Of a stretch of DNA of 64,000 bases, positions 1 through 8,786 are shown in pieces (positions within the stretch are counted from its first letter, which is position 1; each line of letters starts with the position of its first letter). Source of the DNA: JOPF133 sp052144935 (lineage in GTDB: Bacteria; Acidobacteriota; Terriglobia; Bryobacterales; Bryobacteraceae); assembly GCA_052144935.1 (NCBI GenBank), contig JBKQPR010000233.1, positions 22,302-86,301 on the forward strand, given 5' to 3'. The translations under genes were made by a program, and so were the position numbers. Below the pieces are notes generated by a model. The model was not told where the DNA came from and ran no database searches. It saw nothing but the letters and a program-made list of their open reading frames with translations.

Positions 1-2
1 TC

Positions 3-974
<972 letters not shown>

Positions 975-1002
975 CCTTCGAGTTGTCCTTTCCTCTCCTT
1001 GT

Positions 1003-1041
1003 GCCGGGGCGACCTTCGGGTCTCCCCGGCTTTCTTTTTTT
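1003..1041 (+). terminator. Rho-independent terminator after rpoD
   Basis: CCGGGG at 1004-1009 pairs with CCCCGG at 1024-1029 around a loop that contains a smaller hairpin. It is followed by a T-rich run (1030-1041) about 30 bases after the rpoD stop. Confidence 0.85.
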
Positions 1042-1132
1042 GCCTTGTCATCGGAGTCTACCCGTGCATGAGCGCCGCTGACGGTTTTCCGGCATCCGCA
1101 CCCCGGGGGCTTCTCGTGGCATCATATGTAGC

Positions 1133-2320
1133 ATGCGATTTCGAGGGCTCCTCCTGGGCGCGGCCGCACTGCTGGCCGCCACCATGATCTTTCGCGCGGC
1201 TGACAATCCCAAGCTGCCGCCTCCTTATGCCACACCTTCCTCCAACAACCGGCCGCGGGTCATCCCCCAGCCCGAGGGCGCCAAGTTGAACGTTCCGCCC
1301 GGTTTCCAGATGGAAATCTGGTCCGACGACGGCTACCGCCGGCCGCGCTACATGATGCTCGGCCCGAACAACGAAATCCTGCTCTCCGACGCCTTCAACC
1401 GGCCCAACGGGACGGTTTACGTCTTCCCGGCCGGCAGCAAGGAAAAGAAGAAGCTGATCGGCGGCCTGTACCAGCCCTACGGCTTGGCCTACCTGAACGG
1501 CTTCCTGTACGTGGCCGAATCGGATTCCGTAAAGCGCTACAAGTATGACAGCCAGGCGCTGACCGCCGGTCCGGGAGAGGAAATTGTCTCCCTGAAGGGT
1601 GTCGATCAGCATCACTGGACCCGCAGCTTATTGATCGACCGCTCCGGCAAAAAACTTTACGTCACCGTCGGCTCGGGGTCGAATTCTTCCCCCGGCGAGG
1701 ACCCCCGGCGCGCCGCCATCAACCGCTACAACCTGGACGGCAGCGGCCACGAGATCTTCGCGGCCGGTTTGCGCAACGTGATTGGCCTTCGCTGGTACCC
1801 CGGCACCGATACCCTGTGGGCCGCGGTGCAGGAGCGCGACGACCTGGGTGACGACCTGGTGCCCGACTACTTCACCCACGTGCAGCAGGGCGCCTTCTAC
1901 GGCTGGCCGTACGCCTACATCGGGCCGAATGAGGACCCCACCAACAAAGGGCTGGCGCCCGATCTGGTGAAGAAGACCACCGTCCCCGACGAACTGCTGG
2001 GCGCGCACGTGGCCGTGCTGGACGCCCTCTTCTACACCGGCAAGCAGTTTCCGGCCGAATACCAGGGCGGCGCGTTCCTGGCATGGCATGGCTCCTGGAA
2101 CCGATCCAAGCGGGTCGGCCAGTCCATCGCCTTCGTTCCGTTTAAGGATGGCAATCCCTCCGGCCCGCCGCGCGAGGTGGTGACCGGCTGGATGCTGGGT
2201 CCGGACCAGCACGAAGTGTGGGGCCGCCCGGTGGGCCTGCTGCAACTGCCGGATGGCAGCCTGCTGATCAGCGAGGACGGCAATAACCGCATCTGGCGCC
2301 TCAGCTACAAGGGTAAATAA
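1133..2320 (+). CDS. Secreted PQQ-dependent sugar dehydrogenase-like protein (glucose/sorbosone dehydrogenase family)
   Basis: 395 aa with an N-terminal signal peptide (LLLGAAALLAATMIFRAA), so probably periplasmic. The body is a six-bladed propeller of the GSDH/L-sorbosone dehydrogenase family. Supporting segments are GLAYLNGFLYVAESDSVKRY, LYVTVGSGSNSSPGEDPRRA with the following INRYNLDGSG, the GLRNVIGLRWYPGTDTLWA block, the FYGWPYAYIG segment and the C-terminal PVGLLQLPDGSLLISEDGNNRIWRL. The family oxidises aldoses or sorbosone with PQQ; the substrate cannot be read from sequence. No PQQ biosynthesis gene is in the window. A multihaem cytochrome gene follows 4 bases after the stop, which suggests a coupled electron acceptor (inference). 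Confidence 0.88.
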   Translation: MRFRGLLLGAAALLAATMIFRAADNPKLPPPYATPSSNNRPRVIPQPEGAKLNVPPGFQMEIWSDDGYRRPRYMMLGPNNEILLSDAFNRPNGTVYVFPAGSKEKKKLIGGLYQPYGLAYLNGFLYVAESDSVKRYKYDSQALTAGPGEEIVSLKGVDQHHWTRSLLIDRSGKKLYVTVGSGSNSSPGEDPRRAAINRYNLDGSGHEIFAAGLRNVIGLRWYPGTDTLWAAVQERDDLGDDLVPDYFTHVQQGAFYGWPYAYIGPNEDPTNKGLAPDLVKKTTVPDELLGAHVAVLDALFYTGKQFPAEYQGGAFLAWHGSWNRSKRVGQSIAFVPFKDGNPSGPPREVVTGWMLGPDQHEVWGRPVGLLQLPDGSLLISEDGNNRIWRLSYKGK

Positions 2321-2324
2321 GCGC

Positions 2325-2936
2325 CTGCCTCGAACCGTTCTTCTGCTCGTTTGGGCCGGCGCCCTCTGGGGGGCGGCGCCGTTCTCGCACCACGTCCACC
2401 TGGGCCTGAAACTGGACTGCCTCACCTGCCACCCGGCGGCGGCGCGCAGCACCAGTGTGGAAGATAACCTTCTGCCCACGCGGGAGGTCTGCCTCGATTG
2501 CCATGACGATCCTGCGATTCCCGCGCCCCAGCCGGTGGGCGTCGTCAAGTTCAGCCACGCGCTGCACTTGAAAATGGGGGATGTGGCGCCGTTCCTGGCG
2601 CAGGCCATCGACCACCAGGCGTATCTTCAGCCGCCCGGCGACATCCGGGCCCACTTGAACACCCACAACGCCTGCGAGGCCTGCCACCGGGGGATGGAGG
2701 AATCCACGCGCATCGGGCCCGCCAACATGCCGCAGATGGCGGATTGCCTGGTGTGTCATAGCCAGATCGAGCCGCCCTTCAGTTGTGAAGACTGCCACGC
2801 CAAGGACGCGCCGCTCAAACCCGCCAGCCACGTGGAGCGTTTCGTCACCATCCACAGCTCCGGCAAGGCCAATCTCGACAAGAGTACCTGCGCCGTTTGC
2901 CACGGCCGCACCTTTCAGTGCATGGGGTGTCACTAG
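2325..2936 (+). CDS. Seven-haem c-type cytochrome with an apparent CTG start
   Basis: Periplasmic electron carrier. Seven CxxCH haem sites are visible: CLTCH, CLDCH, CEACH, CLVCH, CEDCH, CAVCH and CMGCH, plus extra His residues that may be distal ligands (FSHHVH, FSHALHL). The first haem site (codons from 2418) and a signal-peptide-like hydrophobic run (about 2337-2381) lie upstream of the first standard start codon, a GTG at 2457 that is internal. The frame is open back to 2268 but has no ATG, GTG or TTG before 2457. CTG at 2325 fits best, with AAGGG about ten bases upstream and the previous stop at 2318-2320; translational coupling is likely. The family of short-spaced haems resembles cytochrome c7/NrfH-type modules. 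Confidence 0.82.
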   Translation: MPRTVLLLVWAGALWGAAPFSHHVHLGLKLDCLTCHPAAARSTSVEDNLLPTREVCLDCHDDPAIPAPQPVGVVKFSHALHLKMGDVAPFLAQAIDHQAYLQPPGDIRAHLNTHNACEACHRGMEESTRIGPANMPQMADCLVCHSQIEPPFSCEDCHAKDAPLKPASHVERFVTIHSSGKANLDKSTCAVCHGRTFQCMGCH

Positions 2937-3090
2937 AGCTAGTTCCTAGAGCGATTTTCCAGGCACACCCTGATCGGTGTGGCACAAAATGCCACCCCCA
3001 GGCGCGACAGGGTGTCAGGTTGTCCCCATTGTGCCGCCCGACCGACACGGGGATTGCAGCAATCCGTTTGAACCTAAAGGACGTATAGGC

Positions 3091-3106
3091 TGGCATAGGG
3101 ATTGCA
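3091..3106 (+). promoter_or_regulatory. Putative sigma-54 (-24/-12) promoter
   Basis: TGGCATAGGGATTGCA matches the sigma-54 consensus TGGCAC-N5-TTGCA with one mismatch and the exact 12-base spacing between the GG and GC elements. It lies about 30 bases upstream of the small membrane protein start, with a strong ribosome site (AAGGAGG, 3120-3126) between them. No enhancer-binding protein gene is in the window. Confidence 0.7.
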
Positions 3107-3136
3107 AAAGAAAATCCGCGAAGGAGGAGAGGGCGG

Positions 3137-3355
3137 ATGCCAATAGCAAAAATCACGGAACAGGGATTGGTGGCGATTGCGCTATCGGTAGCCCTCCTTT
3201 GGGGCTGCGTGCTCGGGGAACACGCCATGATGCGGCAGGCGCTCCGGGAGCGCGCTCAGGTGATGCGGCAAGTGGTGCGCGCGCCGCAACGGACGCAGCC
3301 GGTCTTAGGTCCCTCGCCACTGGTGCGCCATCGCATCCGGCCCACTGCGAGCTAA
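3137..3355 (+). CDS. Small single-pass membrane protein of unknown function
   Basis: 72 aa with a hydrophobic helix (about residues 9-28, GLVAIALSVALLWGCVLGE) followed by a basic, Arg-rich tail. I do not recognise a family. The call rests on a strong AAGGAGG ribosome site 10 bases before the ATG, a coherent membrane segment and a sigma-54-like promoter just upstream. Orientation is probably N-in or signal-anchor with a soluble positively charged C-terminus. It stands alone between the multihaem cytochrome and a 420-base gap, so context gives no role. Confidence 0.6.
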   Translation: MPIAKITEQGLVAIALSVALLWGCVLGEHAMMRQALRERAQVMRQVVRAPQRTQPVLGPSPLVRHRIRPTAS

Positions 3356-3777
3356 GGAGCCGCGGCAAAATAAGCTGGACATCGGGACCGAAACACTTTA
3401 TGCCATTCGTGTGGCTGCGCAGTCGAGGCTCAATTGACCAACTTATTGTTGCGCGATGACTAACGACGGCCTGCTGCAAGCGAACGCCAACGTGTCGAGG
3501 CGCCTGGATTCGAGGCAGTCCCCAAGGCGCAGCGGGAACATTTCGCCCCTGGCTAGGGGATCTTTGCCGGCTCCGCTATCGGCCGGCTTCGACAGGTTCG
3601 CCTGCCATGCTGGAGACGAAAAGGCCATGCGTGGCCATCGCTCAAATCAAGGCTCTTGGAATCAATGGTTTATGGGTGCCTGAACGGCCAGCCGTGGCGT
3701 TTCCGCAAAAAAGCTCATCATGAAAAGTTCCCTTTCCCTGCTATAGCGCAACGCCCCGCCCCTGGGTATAGTGGGCT
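3356..3777. other. Intergenic stretch without a recognisable gene
   Basis: About 420 bases. I see no convincing coding frame or RNA gene. It has a GC-rich hairpin near 3566-3588 (GCCGG ... CCGGC). At its end TATAGT (3767-3772) sits 6 bases before the glycosyltransferase start and is a likely -10 element. Confidence 0.5.
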
Positions 3778-4524
3778 TTGGTGCAAGAAGCTGCCGCGCG
3801 ACCTGCCAGGATCTCCGTCATTATCCCCGTCTACAACGAGTTCCGCACCTTCCACCAGGTGTTGGAGCGGGTGCGCCGCGCACCCCTGCCGCAGGGCTGC
3901 TCGATGGAAGTGGTGGTGATCGACGACGGTTCCACCGATGGCACCACGCAGGTGCTCGGCGAACACGTGCGGGCGGGCGTCGTAGTGGGCCACTACTCGC
4001 CCGAAAACCGCGGTAAGGGCGCCGCCATTCGAACCGGGATCTCGATCGCGTCGGGCGACATCGTAATTATTCAAGACGGCGACCTGGAATACGATCCATC
4101 GGATTACCTGCGCATTCTGGAGCCGATCGTCCGCGGCCAAGCCGACGTGGTCTACGGCTCGCGCTTCCTCGCGCGGCCCACCGGCATGGCGCTGAAGAAC
4201 CGCATCGCCAACTGGATTCTAACCGCCGCCGCCAATCTGCTTTACGGCGCCGGCATCAGCGACGAGGCCACTGCCTACAAGGCCTTCCGCATGACGGCGC
4301 TGCGCCGGCTCCACTTGGAATGCCGGCGCTTCGAGTTCTGCCCCGAGGTGACCGCCAAGCTTCGCCGCCTGGGGTACCGCATCCACGAGGTCCCCATCGG
4401 CTACAACGCCCGCGGCATCGCCGACGGCAAGAAGATCCGCGCGCGCGATGGCTTCCAGGCGCTCTGGACGCTGGCCAGGTACCGCTTTACGCCGCGGCGC
4501 AAACTGCTGCGGCGGAAGGAGTAG
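3778..4524 (+). CDS. Family 2 glycosyltransferase (polyprenyl-phosphate sugar transferase-like)
   Basis: 248 aa GT-A fold enzyme. RISVIIPVYNEF opens the nucleotide-sugar domain. VVVIDDGSTDGT, GAAIRTGISIASGDIVIIQD with DGDLEYDP (the metal-binding DxD-type motif) and VVYGSRFL are the usual landmarks of the dolichyl/undecaprenyl-phosphate mannosyl- or glucosyltransferase group. There are no C-terminal membrane helices, so it is a soluble or peripheral member acting at the cytoplasmic face. The start is TTG 3778 or GTG 3781. A TATAGT sequence 6 bases before suggests a leaderless message. The acceptor is unknown; it is probably an envelope polysaccharide or glycolipid carrier. Confidence 0.88.
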   Translation: MVQEAAARPARISVIIPVYNEFRTFHQVLERVRRAPLPQGCSMEVVVIDDGSTDGTTQVLGEHVRAGVVVGHYSPENRGKGAAIRTGISIASGDIVIIQDGDLEYDPSDYLRILEPIVRGQADVVYGSRFLARPTGMALKNRIANWILTAAANLLYGAGISDEATAYKAFRMTALRRLHLECRRFEFCPEVTAKLRRLGYRIHEVPIGYNARGIADGKKIRARDGFQALWTLARYRFTPRRKLLRRKE

Positions 4525-4768
4525 CGCGGTCGGGCGCCACTCTCAGTTCGATCCCTGCCTGGCGCCGCCCTCCTGCGCGCGCACTTGGAAATATCCCAGG
4601 GCATTCGGCCCGGACCGGTTCTCTGCCAACATGCCAGCATTTGACGGTATGTCGGCAGCCAGGGCGCCCGGATTGGCGTCGCTTCGATCGCAATGTCCCC
4701 GCTTTCCACAGAATTTCCATAGAATTATGACTACTGCTGAATGGCCCGCCAGGTGCCATGTGAGGGGT

Positions 4769-5644
4769 ATGAGACGCAATGGGCTGTCGAAAATCAGAGT
4801 GTCGGGAGCGGTGGTGCTGCTTTCGGTGGCCGCGGTTGCCCGTGCGGCCGGCACGAATCTCGAACGAGCCGAAGAAGCGTACCAGCGCACCGATTACAAA
4901 GCGACCCTCAATACTCTGCTGCCTGTTACCCAAAAGAACGCGGCGGTCTACGCCTTGACCGGGAAAGCCTATTACATGGATGGCCAGTACAAGTACTCCG
5001 CAAGCTGTTTGGAGAAGGCCGTTATGGAAGATCCTCTGAGTTCCAATTACTACGATTGGCTGGGCAAAGCTTATGGCCGGCGCGCCGAACAGTCCAGTTT
5101 CCTTACGGCGCTTCCGTATGCCAACAAGACGCGCGATGCCTTCGAGAAGGCCGTGGCTCTCGACCCCTCCAATCTGGAAGCGCTGGGCGACCTCTTCGAG
5201 TACTACCTCCAGGCTCCCGGCATCGTTGGAGGAGGGGTAGATAAGGCAGAAGGAGTGGCCGTCCGAATCGGCCGCCTGAGCGAGGCCGAATACCACTATG
5301 ACCGTGCCAGGATTGCCGAGAAGCGCAAGAACATTCAGGTAGCGGAAGAGGAACTCCGCAAGGCCATGCAGCTCGCACCGGGCCATATAGGCCGGGTGAT
5401 TGACCTGGCCCGGTTCCTATCCGAGCATGGCCGCTACGAGGAAAGCGACAATCTCTTTCGCACGGCCGCGCAAATCGAACCGGATTCGCCCAAGCTCATG
5501 TTCGCGCGCGCGGCTGCTTATATCCACAGTGGGCGGAACCTCGAAGACGCCAGGATGCTCCTCCGCCAGTACGCCGAATCGCGGATTACGCCCGATGATC
5601 CGCCCCGCTCTGAAGTTGCAAAGCTTCTGGAAAGGTCACGGTAG
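4769..5644 (+). CDS. Secreted TPR-repeat protein
   Basis: 291 aa. The chosen ATG (4769) gives a clean signal peptide (KIRVSGAVVLLSVAAVARAAG). The mature part is built of tetratricopeptide-like helical pairs: ERAEEAYQRTDYKATLNTLL, the AVYALTGKAYYMDGQY segment, an AFEKAVALDPSNLEALGDL pair, EEELRKAMQLAPGH and YEESDNLFRTAAQIEPDSP. Such proteins act as periplasmic scaffolds. A start at 4727 or earlier would spoil the signal peptide. The next gene follows after only 6 bases, so the two are probably co-transcribed. Confidence 0.8.
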   Translation: MRRNGLSKIRVSGAVVLLSVAAVARAAGTNLERAEEAYQRTDYKATLNTLLPVTQKNAAVYALTGKAYYMDGQYKYSASCLEKAVMEDPLSSNYYDWLGKAYGRRAEQSSFLTALPYANKTRDAFEKAVALDPSNLEALGDLFEYYLQAPGIVGGGVDKAEGVAVRIGRLSEAEYHYDRARIAEKRKNIQVAEEELRKAMQLAPGHIGRVIDLARFLSEHGRYEESDNLFRTAAQIEPDSPKLMFARAAAYIHSGRNLEDARMLLRQYAESRITPDDPPRSEVAKLLERSR

Positions 5645-5650
5645 AGCCGT

Positions 5651-6373
5651 ATGAGACGAAATAGGATGCGGTTAGTCGTTTTGCCGGTCCTGCTGCAGGC
5701 GGCGGTTTGGGCTGGGGGTCCGGCTGAATCGGGAATGGCGGCAGCCAGTTCGGCGCCCGATCCAAGCCTGGTTCTTGCCCGATATCTGGAAACGGCCTCG
5801 CAGACCACGCCTTGGAGCGCGGAGACCATCGACATAGAGGCATCCCTCCCCACACATACCAAAAGCGGCCATCTCCGGGCGATTCGCAGGGGCCCAGAGG
5901 GCACCCCTCCCTTTGGCCGGCCGGAATATCAGGTGCTCACCATAGACGGCGACCGCACCATCAGGCAACAGGTGATTGCGCGATATATTTCCGCCGAGGT
6001 GGAAGCGGCGGCTCTGCCTCCTGCCTCCGTCGCTATTGCGCCCGCGAATTACCGCTTCCGATACCGGGGTTCCATCGTCGAGGGCGGAACGCTCGCATAC
6101 ATCTTTGAGATCAAGCCGCGAAAGAAGCGAATCGGGTTGATGCGGGGCCAACTATGGATTGACGCCGGCAGCGGGTTGGTCCGGCGGCAAACCGGCTACC
6201 TGGTGCGCTCGCCTTCTATATTTGTGCGGCGTGTCAATATCACGCGCGATACGGCCGCTCGCGACGGGGTAGCGTATGAGCGGACCACGCACCTCGAGAT
6301 CGACACGCGCCTGATTGGACTCGCGGAGCTGACCATCACGGAGCGCCCGTATTCGCCGGATACGGCCGAGTAG
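5651..6373 (+). CDS. Secreted protein of unknown function
   Basis: 240 aa with a signal peptide (MRLVVLPVLLQAAVWAGGPAE). The mature region is rich in beta-strands: LRAIRRGPEG, TIDGDRTIRQQVIARYISAE, YRFRYRGSIVEGGTLAYIFEIKP, then RGQLWIDAGSGLVRRQTGYL. The last blocks recall LolA-like or outer-membrane lipoprotein-sorting folds, but I cannot name a family. It follows the TPR gene by 6 bases, suggesting a common extracytoplasmic role. An in-frame copy of the GPEGTP-encoding repeat lies near residue 82. Confidence 0.7.
   Translation: MRRNRMRLVVLPVLLQAAVWAGGPAESGMAAASSAPDPSLVLARYLETASQTTPWSAETIDIEASLPTHTKSGHLRAIRRGPEGTPPFGRPEYQVLTIDGDRTIRQQVIARYISAEVEAAALPPASVAIAPANYRFRYRGSIVEGGTLAYIFEIKPRKKRIGLMRGQLWIDAGSGLVRRQTGYLVRSPSIFVRRVNITRDTAARDGVAYERTTHLEIDTRLIGLAELTITERPYSPDTAE
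5889..5907 (+). repeat. Intragenic GC-rich motif (GPEGTP-coding)
   Basis: GGGGCCCAGAGGGCACCCC inside the secreted protein gene. It encodes G-P-E-G-T-P. The 17-base core is identical to one at 9225-9241 and, inverted, to one at 21950-21967. Confidence 0.6.
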
Positions 6374-6463
6374 ATTGCAACTGGGGACCGGCACGGCACG
6401 AACCCGGCAACGCGGCAAGGTCGCGGCTGGGCCCTTGTGGGATCATGAGACTGGTCGATCCAC

Positions 6464-6895
6464 GTGAAACCCGATGCGCATGACCCCTATCGTCTGCAAC
6501 GCTTCGTGGATGCCCAGAATGGCGTTTACGAACAGGTATGCGCGGAGCTTCGCAAAGGCGAGAAGCAAGGCCATTGGATATGGTTTGTCTTCCCGCAGAT
6601 TCAGGGGCTGGGATCCAGCGCCACAGCGGCCGAGTTCGCCATCTCCTCGCGGGAGGAGGCCGCCCGATACCTAGACCACCCCATACTGGGGCCAAGGCTC
6701 GCGGAATGCACGCGCCTCGTGACGCTGGTCGAAGGGCGTTCGATCCAGCAGATTCTCCCGTATCCCGATTACTTGAAATTTCGATCGTCCATGACCCTGT
6801 TCGCCCATGCCGCGGCGGACAACCGGATCTTCTTGCAGGCGCTCCGAAAATATTTCGGAGGCGAATTCGACCCCCTGACGCTGGCGCGGCTGTGA
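6464..6895 (+). CDS. DUF1810 family protein
   Basis: 143 aa, full length for the family. It starts at GTG 6464. Conserved blocks are DPYRLQRFVDAQNGVYEQV, GHWIWFVFPQIQGLG and SREEAARYLDHPILGPRL, followed by RSIQQILPYPDYLKFRSSMTLF with FLQALRKYFGGEFDPLTL. DUF1810 proteins are small, soluble and of unknown function (sometimes labelled calpastatin-like). It is monocistronic here. The stop at 6893-6895 is 10 bases before the start of a truncated duplicate of a neighbouring gene end (6906-6968). Confidence 0.93.
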   Translation: MKPDAHDPYRLQRFVDAQNGVYEQVCAELRKGEKQGHWIWFVFPQIQGLGSSATAAEFAISSREEAARYLDHPILGPRLAECTRLVTLVEGRSIQQILPYPDYLKFRSSMTLFAHAAADNRIFLQALRKYFGGEFDPLTLARL

Positions 6896-6905
6896 TCGCG
6901 GCACG

Positions 6906-6968
6906 ATGCTATTCCGCCCCGCCGTGTGTCCTCAACAGCCCCACCAATTCCTGCGCCACCGGCTCCGG
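6906..6968 (-). pseudogene. Duplicated 3' end of the phosphotransferase gene
   Basis: These 63 bases match 7745-7807, the 3' end of the phosphotransferase gene, with about six mismatches. The reverse-strand reading (LVGLLRTHGGAE then stop) mirrors the true C-terminus (LVGLLKTHSGAE then stop), with mostly silent or mild changes. Homology ends abruptly at 6968. The two copies are direct repeats flanking the DUF805 gene. Confidence 0.8.
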
Positions 6969-7090
6969 CCGAAACCCGGGGGAACGGAAACACCACCGGC
7001 TACCTGAGTCAAGTCAAGTGGCTACTCCATCACTGGTGTTACGAGCGCCGAGTCTCGTCTCGGCGGACCTGCGCACCGGGAAATGCCGGG

Positions 7091-7441
7091 TCAGGCCATT
7101 TTGGGATTAGGGCCATATGCGTTTTCACCGGATTGGCTGTCCTGACACAGGAAGACCAAATTGACCACCGGGAGAAGAATCCACCATCCGCTTCGACCGG
7201 TGTCATGCATTCTTCGAATTCCGACGGCAATGCCGGGAACCAATAGTGCCAAGCTGTAAATCCTGGTTACAAGGGGGGTTAAGTCCGGGGGGCCGAGAAT
7301 GACGATCTCCATTAAGCGCATCCAGACGCCGATGAGGAAATAGATAATGCAGTTGAATAGGAAGAACATCCAGTACTCCTTTCGTCTCGCTCTTCCACTA
7401 AACACCGCATATTTCTTCAGTACATCAAGATACCAATGCAT
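7091..7441 (-). CDS. DUF805 family membrane protein
   Basis: 116 aa. The family signatures are present: YAVFSGRARRKEYWMFFLFN at the N-terminus and the GIRRMHDTGRSGWW motif later. Three or four membrane helices are visible (about residues 24-46, 58-74 and 84-98). Function is unknown; some members occur with stress or phage genes. The ribosome site AGAGGA lies just before the ATG at 7441. The gene sits alone between two direct repeats of the neighbouring gene's 3' end (6906-6968 and 7745-7807), as if inserted there. Confidence 0.92.
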   Translation of the reverse strand: MHWYLDVLKKYAVFSGRARRKEYWMFFLFNCIIYFLIGVWMRLMEIVILGPPDLTPLVTRIYSLALLVPGIAVGIRRMHDTGRSGWWILLPVVNLVFLCQDSQSGENAYGPNPKMA

Positions 7442-7747
7442 ATTTCCTCTTTTCCTTCACCTTTATTCCTTCCGGCGTTGAACTCATCGGTGACGGCATG
7501 CGAGGAACCCCAGTGGCGAGCGACGCTTTCCAGTAGGATTGCTCATGACAACCGGCCTCAAGAAATGCCTGCCCCCAGGCAGCCAAAGATATCACAGTAA
7601 TATGAAGTCCGTGGGCTTCGAATCCCCGCCGATAGCCGCCCGGGGACGACCAAGAGACCAAGACACCTCGCCCAGCCGCTACCCATCCTTGCGGGCTGGG
7701 CTGTTGGCGCCCACACCAGAACCGCGGGACGCTCAGAGATTGCCATG
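7442..7747. other. Intergenic region upstream of the DUF805 gene
   Basis: About 300 bases. I see no gene. Part of it should hold the DUF805 promoter. A TTCGAATCC string near 7615 looks like a tRNA T-loop, but its flanks do not pair. Confidence 0.4.
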
Positions 7748-8782
7748 CTATTCCGCCCCGCTGTGTGTCTTCAACAGCCCCACCAACTCGCGCGCCACCG
7801 GCTCCGGCAGGTCTTCGTGCGTCAGGCTTTCGCAGATGGCTGCCAGAGCCAGCAATTGCGAAAGGCGCCGCCAGTCTTCGGGCAGGTGGCCGCCCGCGGC
7901 GCGATAGCCGGCTGAGAAGTGCGGCTCGGCCAGCGGGGCGTGGGCCTTTTCATAGCGCAGAAAGCTGCCCAGATCGGCCAGCGGCGAGCCGGATACGGCG
8001 AACTCCCAATCCAGCACGGCGGCCACCGCCCAACGGCCGGCCACGGGGCGCACCAGCAGATTGCGGTGGTTGAAATCACCATGCACCAGGCGCGGGTCGG
8101 CGTCCTGGGCGGCCAATTGGGGCGCCCATCGCCACGCCAGATCGTGGACGCGGCCGCGCCAATCGGCGGGCACGCGCCGTTCGAGCGGCGCCTGCCGAAG
8201 GCACAGGTCGATGAAGCGCGGGACGGGGTCGGGCCCCTCCAGCAGGGGCGCCCCGACGGCCGGCCCCGGACCCAGCCAGCCCGCCTTTGGAAACCGGACG
8301 CGGCCAATGGAGGCCAGGGTTTCGCCCGCGGAGTAAGCCGCCTGGGCGATGGCCTCGGCGTCGCCGGTGTTTTTCAGCTTGTGAAAGCTGATGCCCTCGA
8401 CGTAGCGCGCCAGGGTGAATGGCGGAACTCCTTCCGATTCATGGTGTTTCACGTGAAACAATTCCGGCACGGGCACCCGCGAGCCGCCCAGCAGCCGGAA
8501 AATGTCGATCTCCTTCTGGCAGAGCGAGGGATCGTGCTCGTAGATCCGCAGCACCACCACGTCTGGCTCCAGGTCTGGCTCCAGGTCCGGCTCCAGGCCG
8601 GGCACGCTATCCAGCGCGATCTTGAAATTGGCGTTACGCAGGCCGCCCGCGAGCGGCTCCGCGTGAAGCGCGCGGCGGCCCGGAAAGGCGGCGTTGACGA
8701 TCCGCTCCAGCAACTCCGCGGACAGCGTGCGGCGCGGCTCCGGCCGGTTCCAGCGGGCTTCCCGCGGTGCGCCTGGGACCAT
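7748..8782 (-). CDS. Aminoglycoside phosphotransferase-family kinase (APH/choline kinase fold)
   Basis: 344 aa small-molecule kinase fold. LVHGDFNHRNLLV carries the catalytic HGDxxxxN loop and VLDWEFAVSGSPLADLGSFL the metal-binding Asp. The N-lobe has the G-rich PLAGGLRNANFKI. APH-fold enzymes phosphorylate antibiotics, choline, sugars or amino-acid derivatives; the substrate is not predictable. The start (8782) is 4 bases after the stop of the upstream membrane glycosyltransferase gene on the same strand, so an operon is likely. Residues about 62-73 are a LEPD x3 repeat made of 12-base units (8562-8600). Its 3' end is duplicated at 6906-6968. Confidence 0.9.
   Translation of the reverse strand: MVPGAPREARWNRPEPRRTLSAELLERIVNAAFPGRRALHAEPLAGGLRNANFKIALDSVPGLEPDLEPDLEPDVVVLRIYEHDPSLCQKEIDIFRLLGGSRVPVPELFHVKHHESEGVPPFTLARYVEGISFHKLKNTGDAEAIAQAAYSAGETLASIGRVRFPKAGWLGPGPAVGAPLLEGPDPVPRFIDLCLRQAPLERRVPADWRGRVHDLAWRWAPQLAAQDADPRLVHGDFNHRNLLVRPVAGRWAVAAVLDWEFAVSGSPLADLGSFLRYEKAHAPLAEPHFSAGYRAAGGHLPEDWRRLSQLLALAAICESLTHEDLPEPVARELVGLLKTHSGAE
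8562..8600 (-). repeat. 12-bp tandem repeat coding LEPD x3
   Basis: Three consecutive copies of TCTGGCTCCAGG, the last with one change, in the phosphotransferase gene between strands of the predicted N-lobe. They encode Leu-Glu-Pro-Asp three times in frame. Confidence 0.75.
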
Positions 8783-8786
8783 TTCG

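Noticed and set aside
2976..2992. TGGCAC ... TGCCAC as a second sigma-54 promoter
   Set aside because: Only 10 bases separate GG and GC; the site needs 12. It is a simple inverted repeat.
7605..7640. tRNA-like T-loop TTCGAATCC
   Set aside because: The flanking bases do not form a 5-bp T-stem with a 7-base loop, and no anticodon or acceptor stem can be built upstream.
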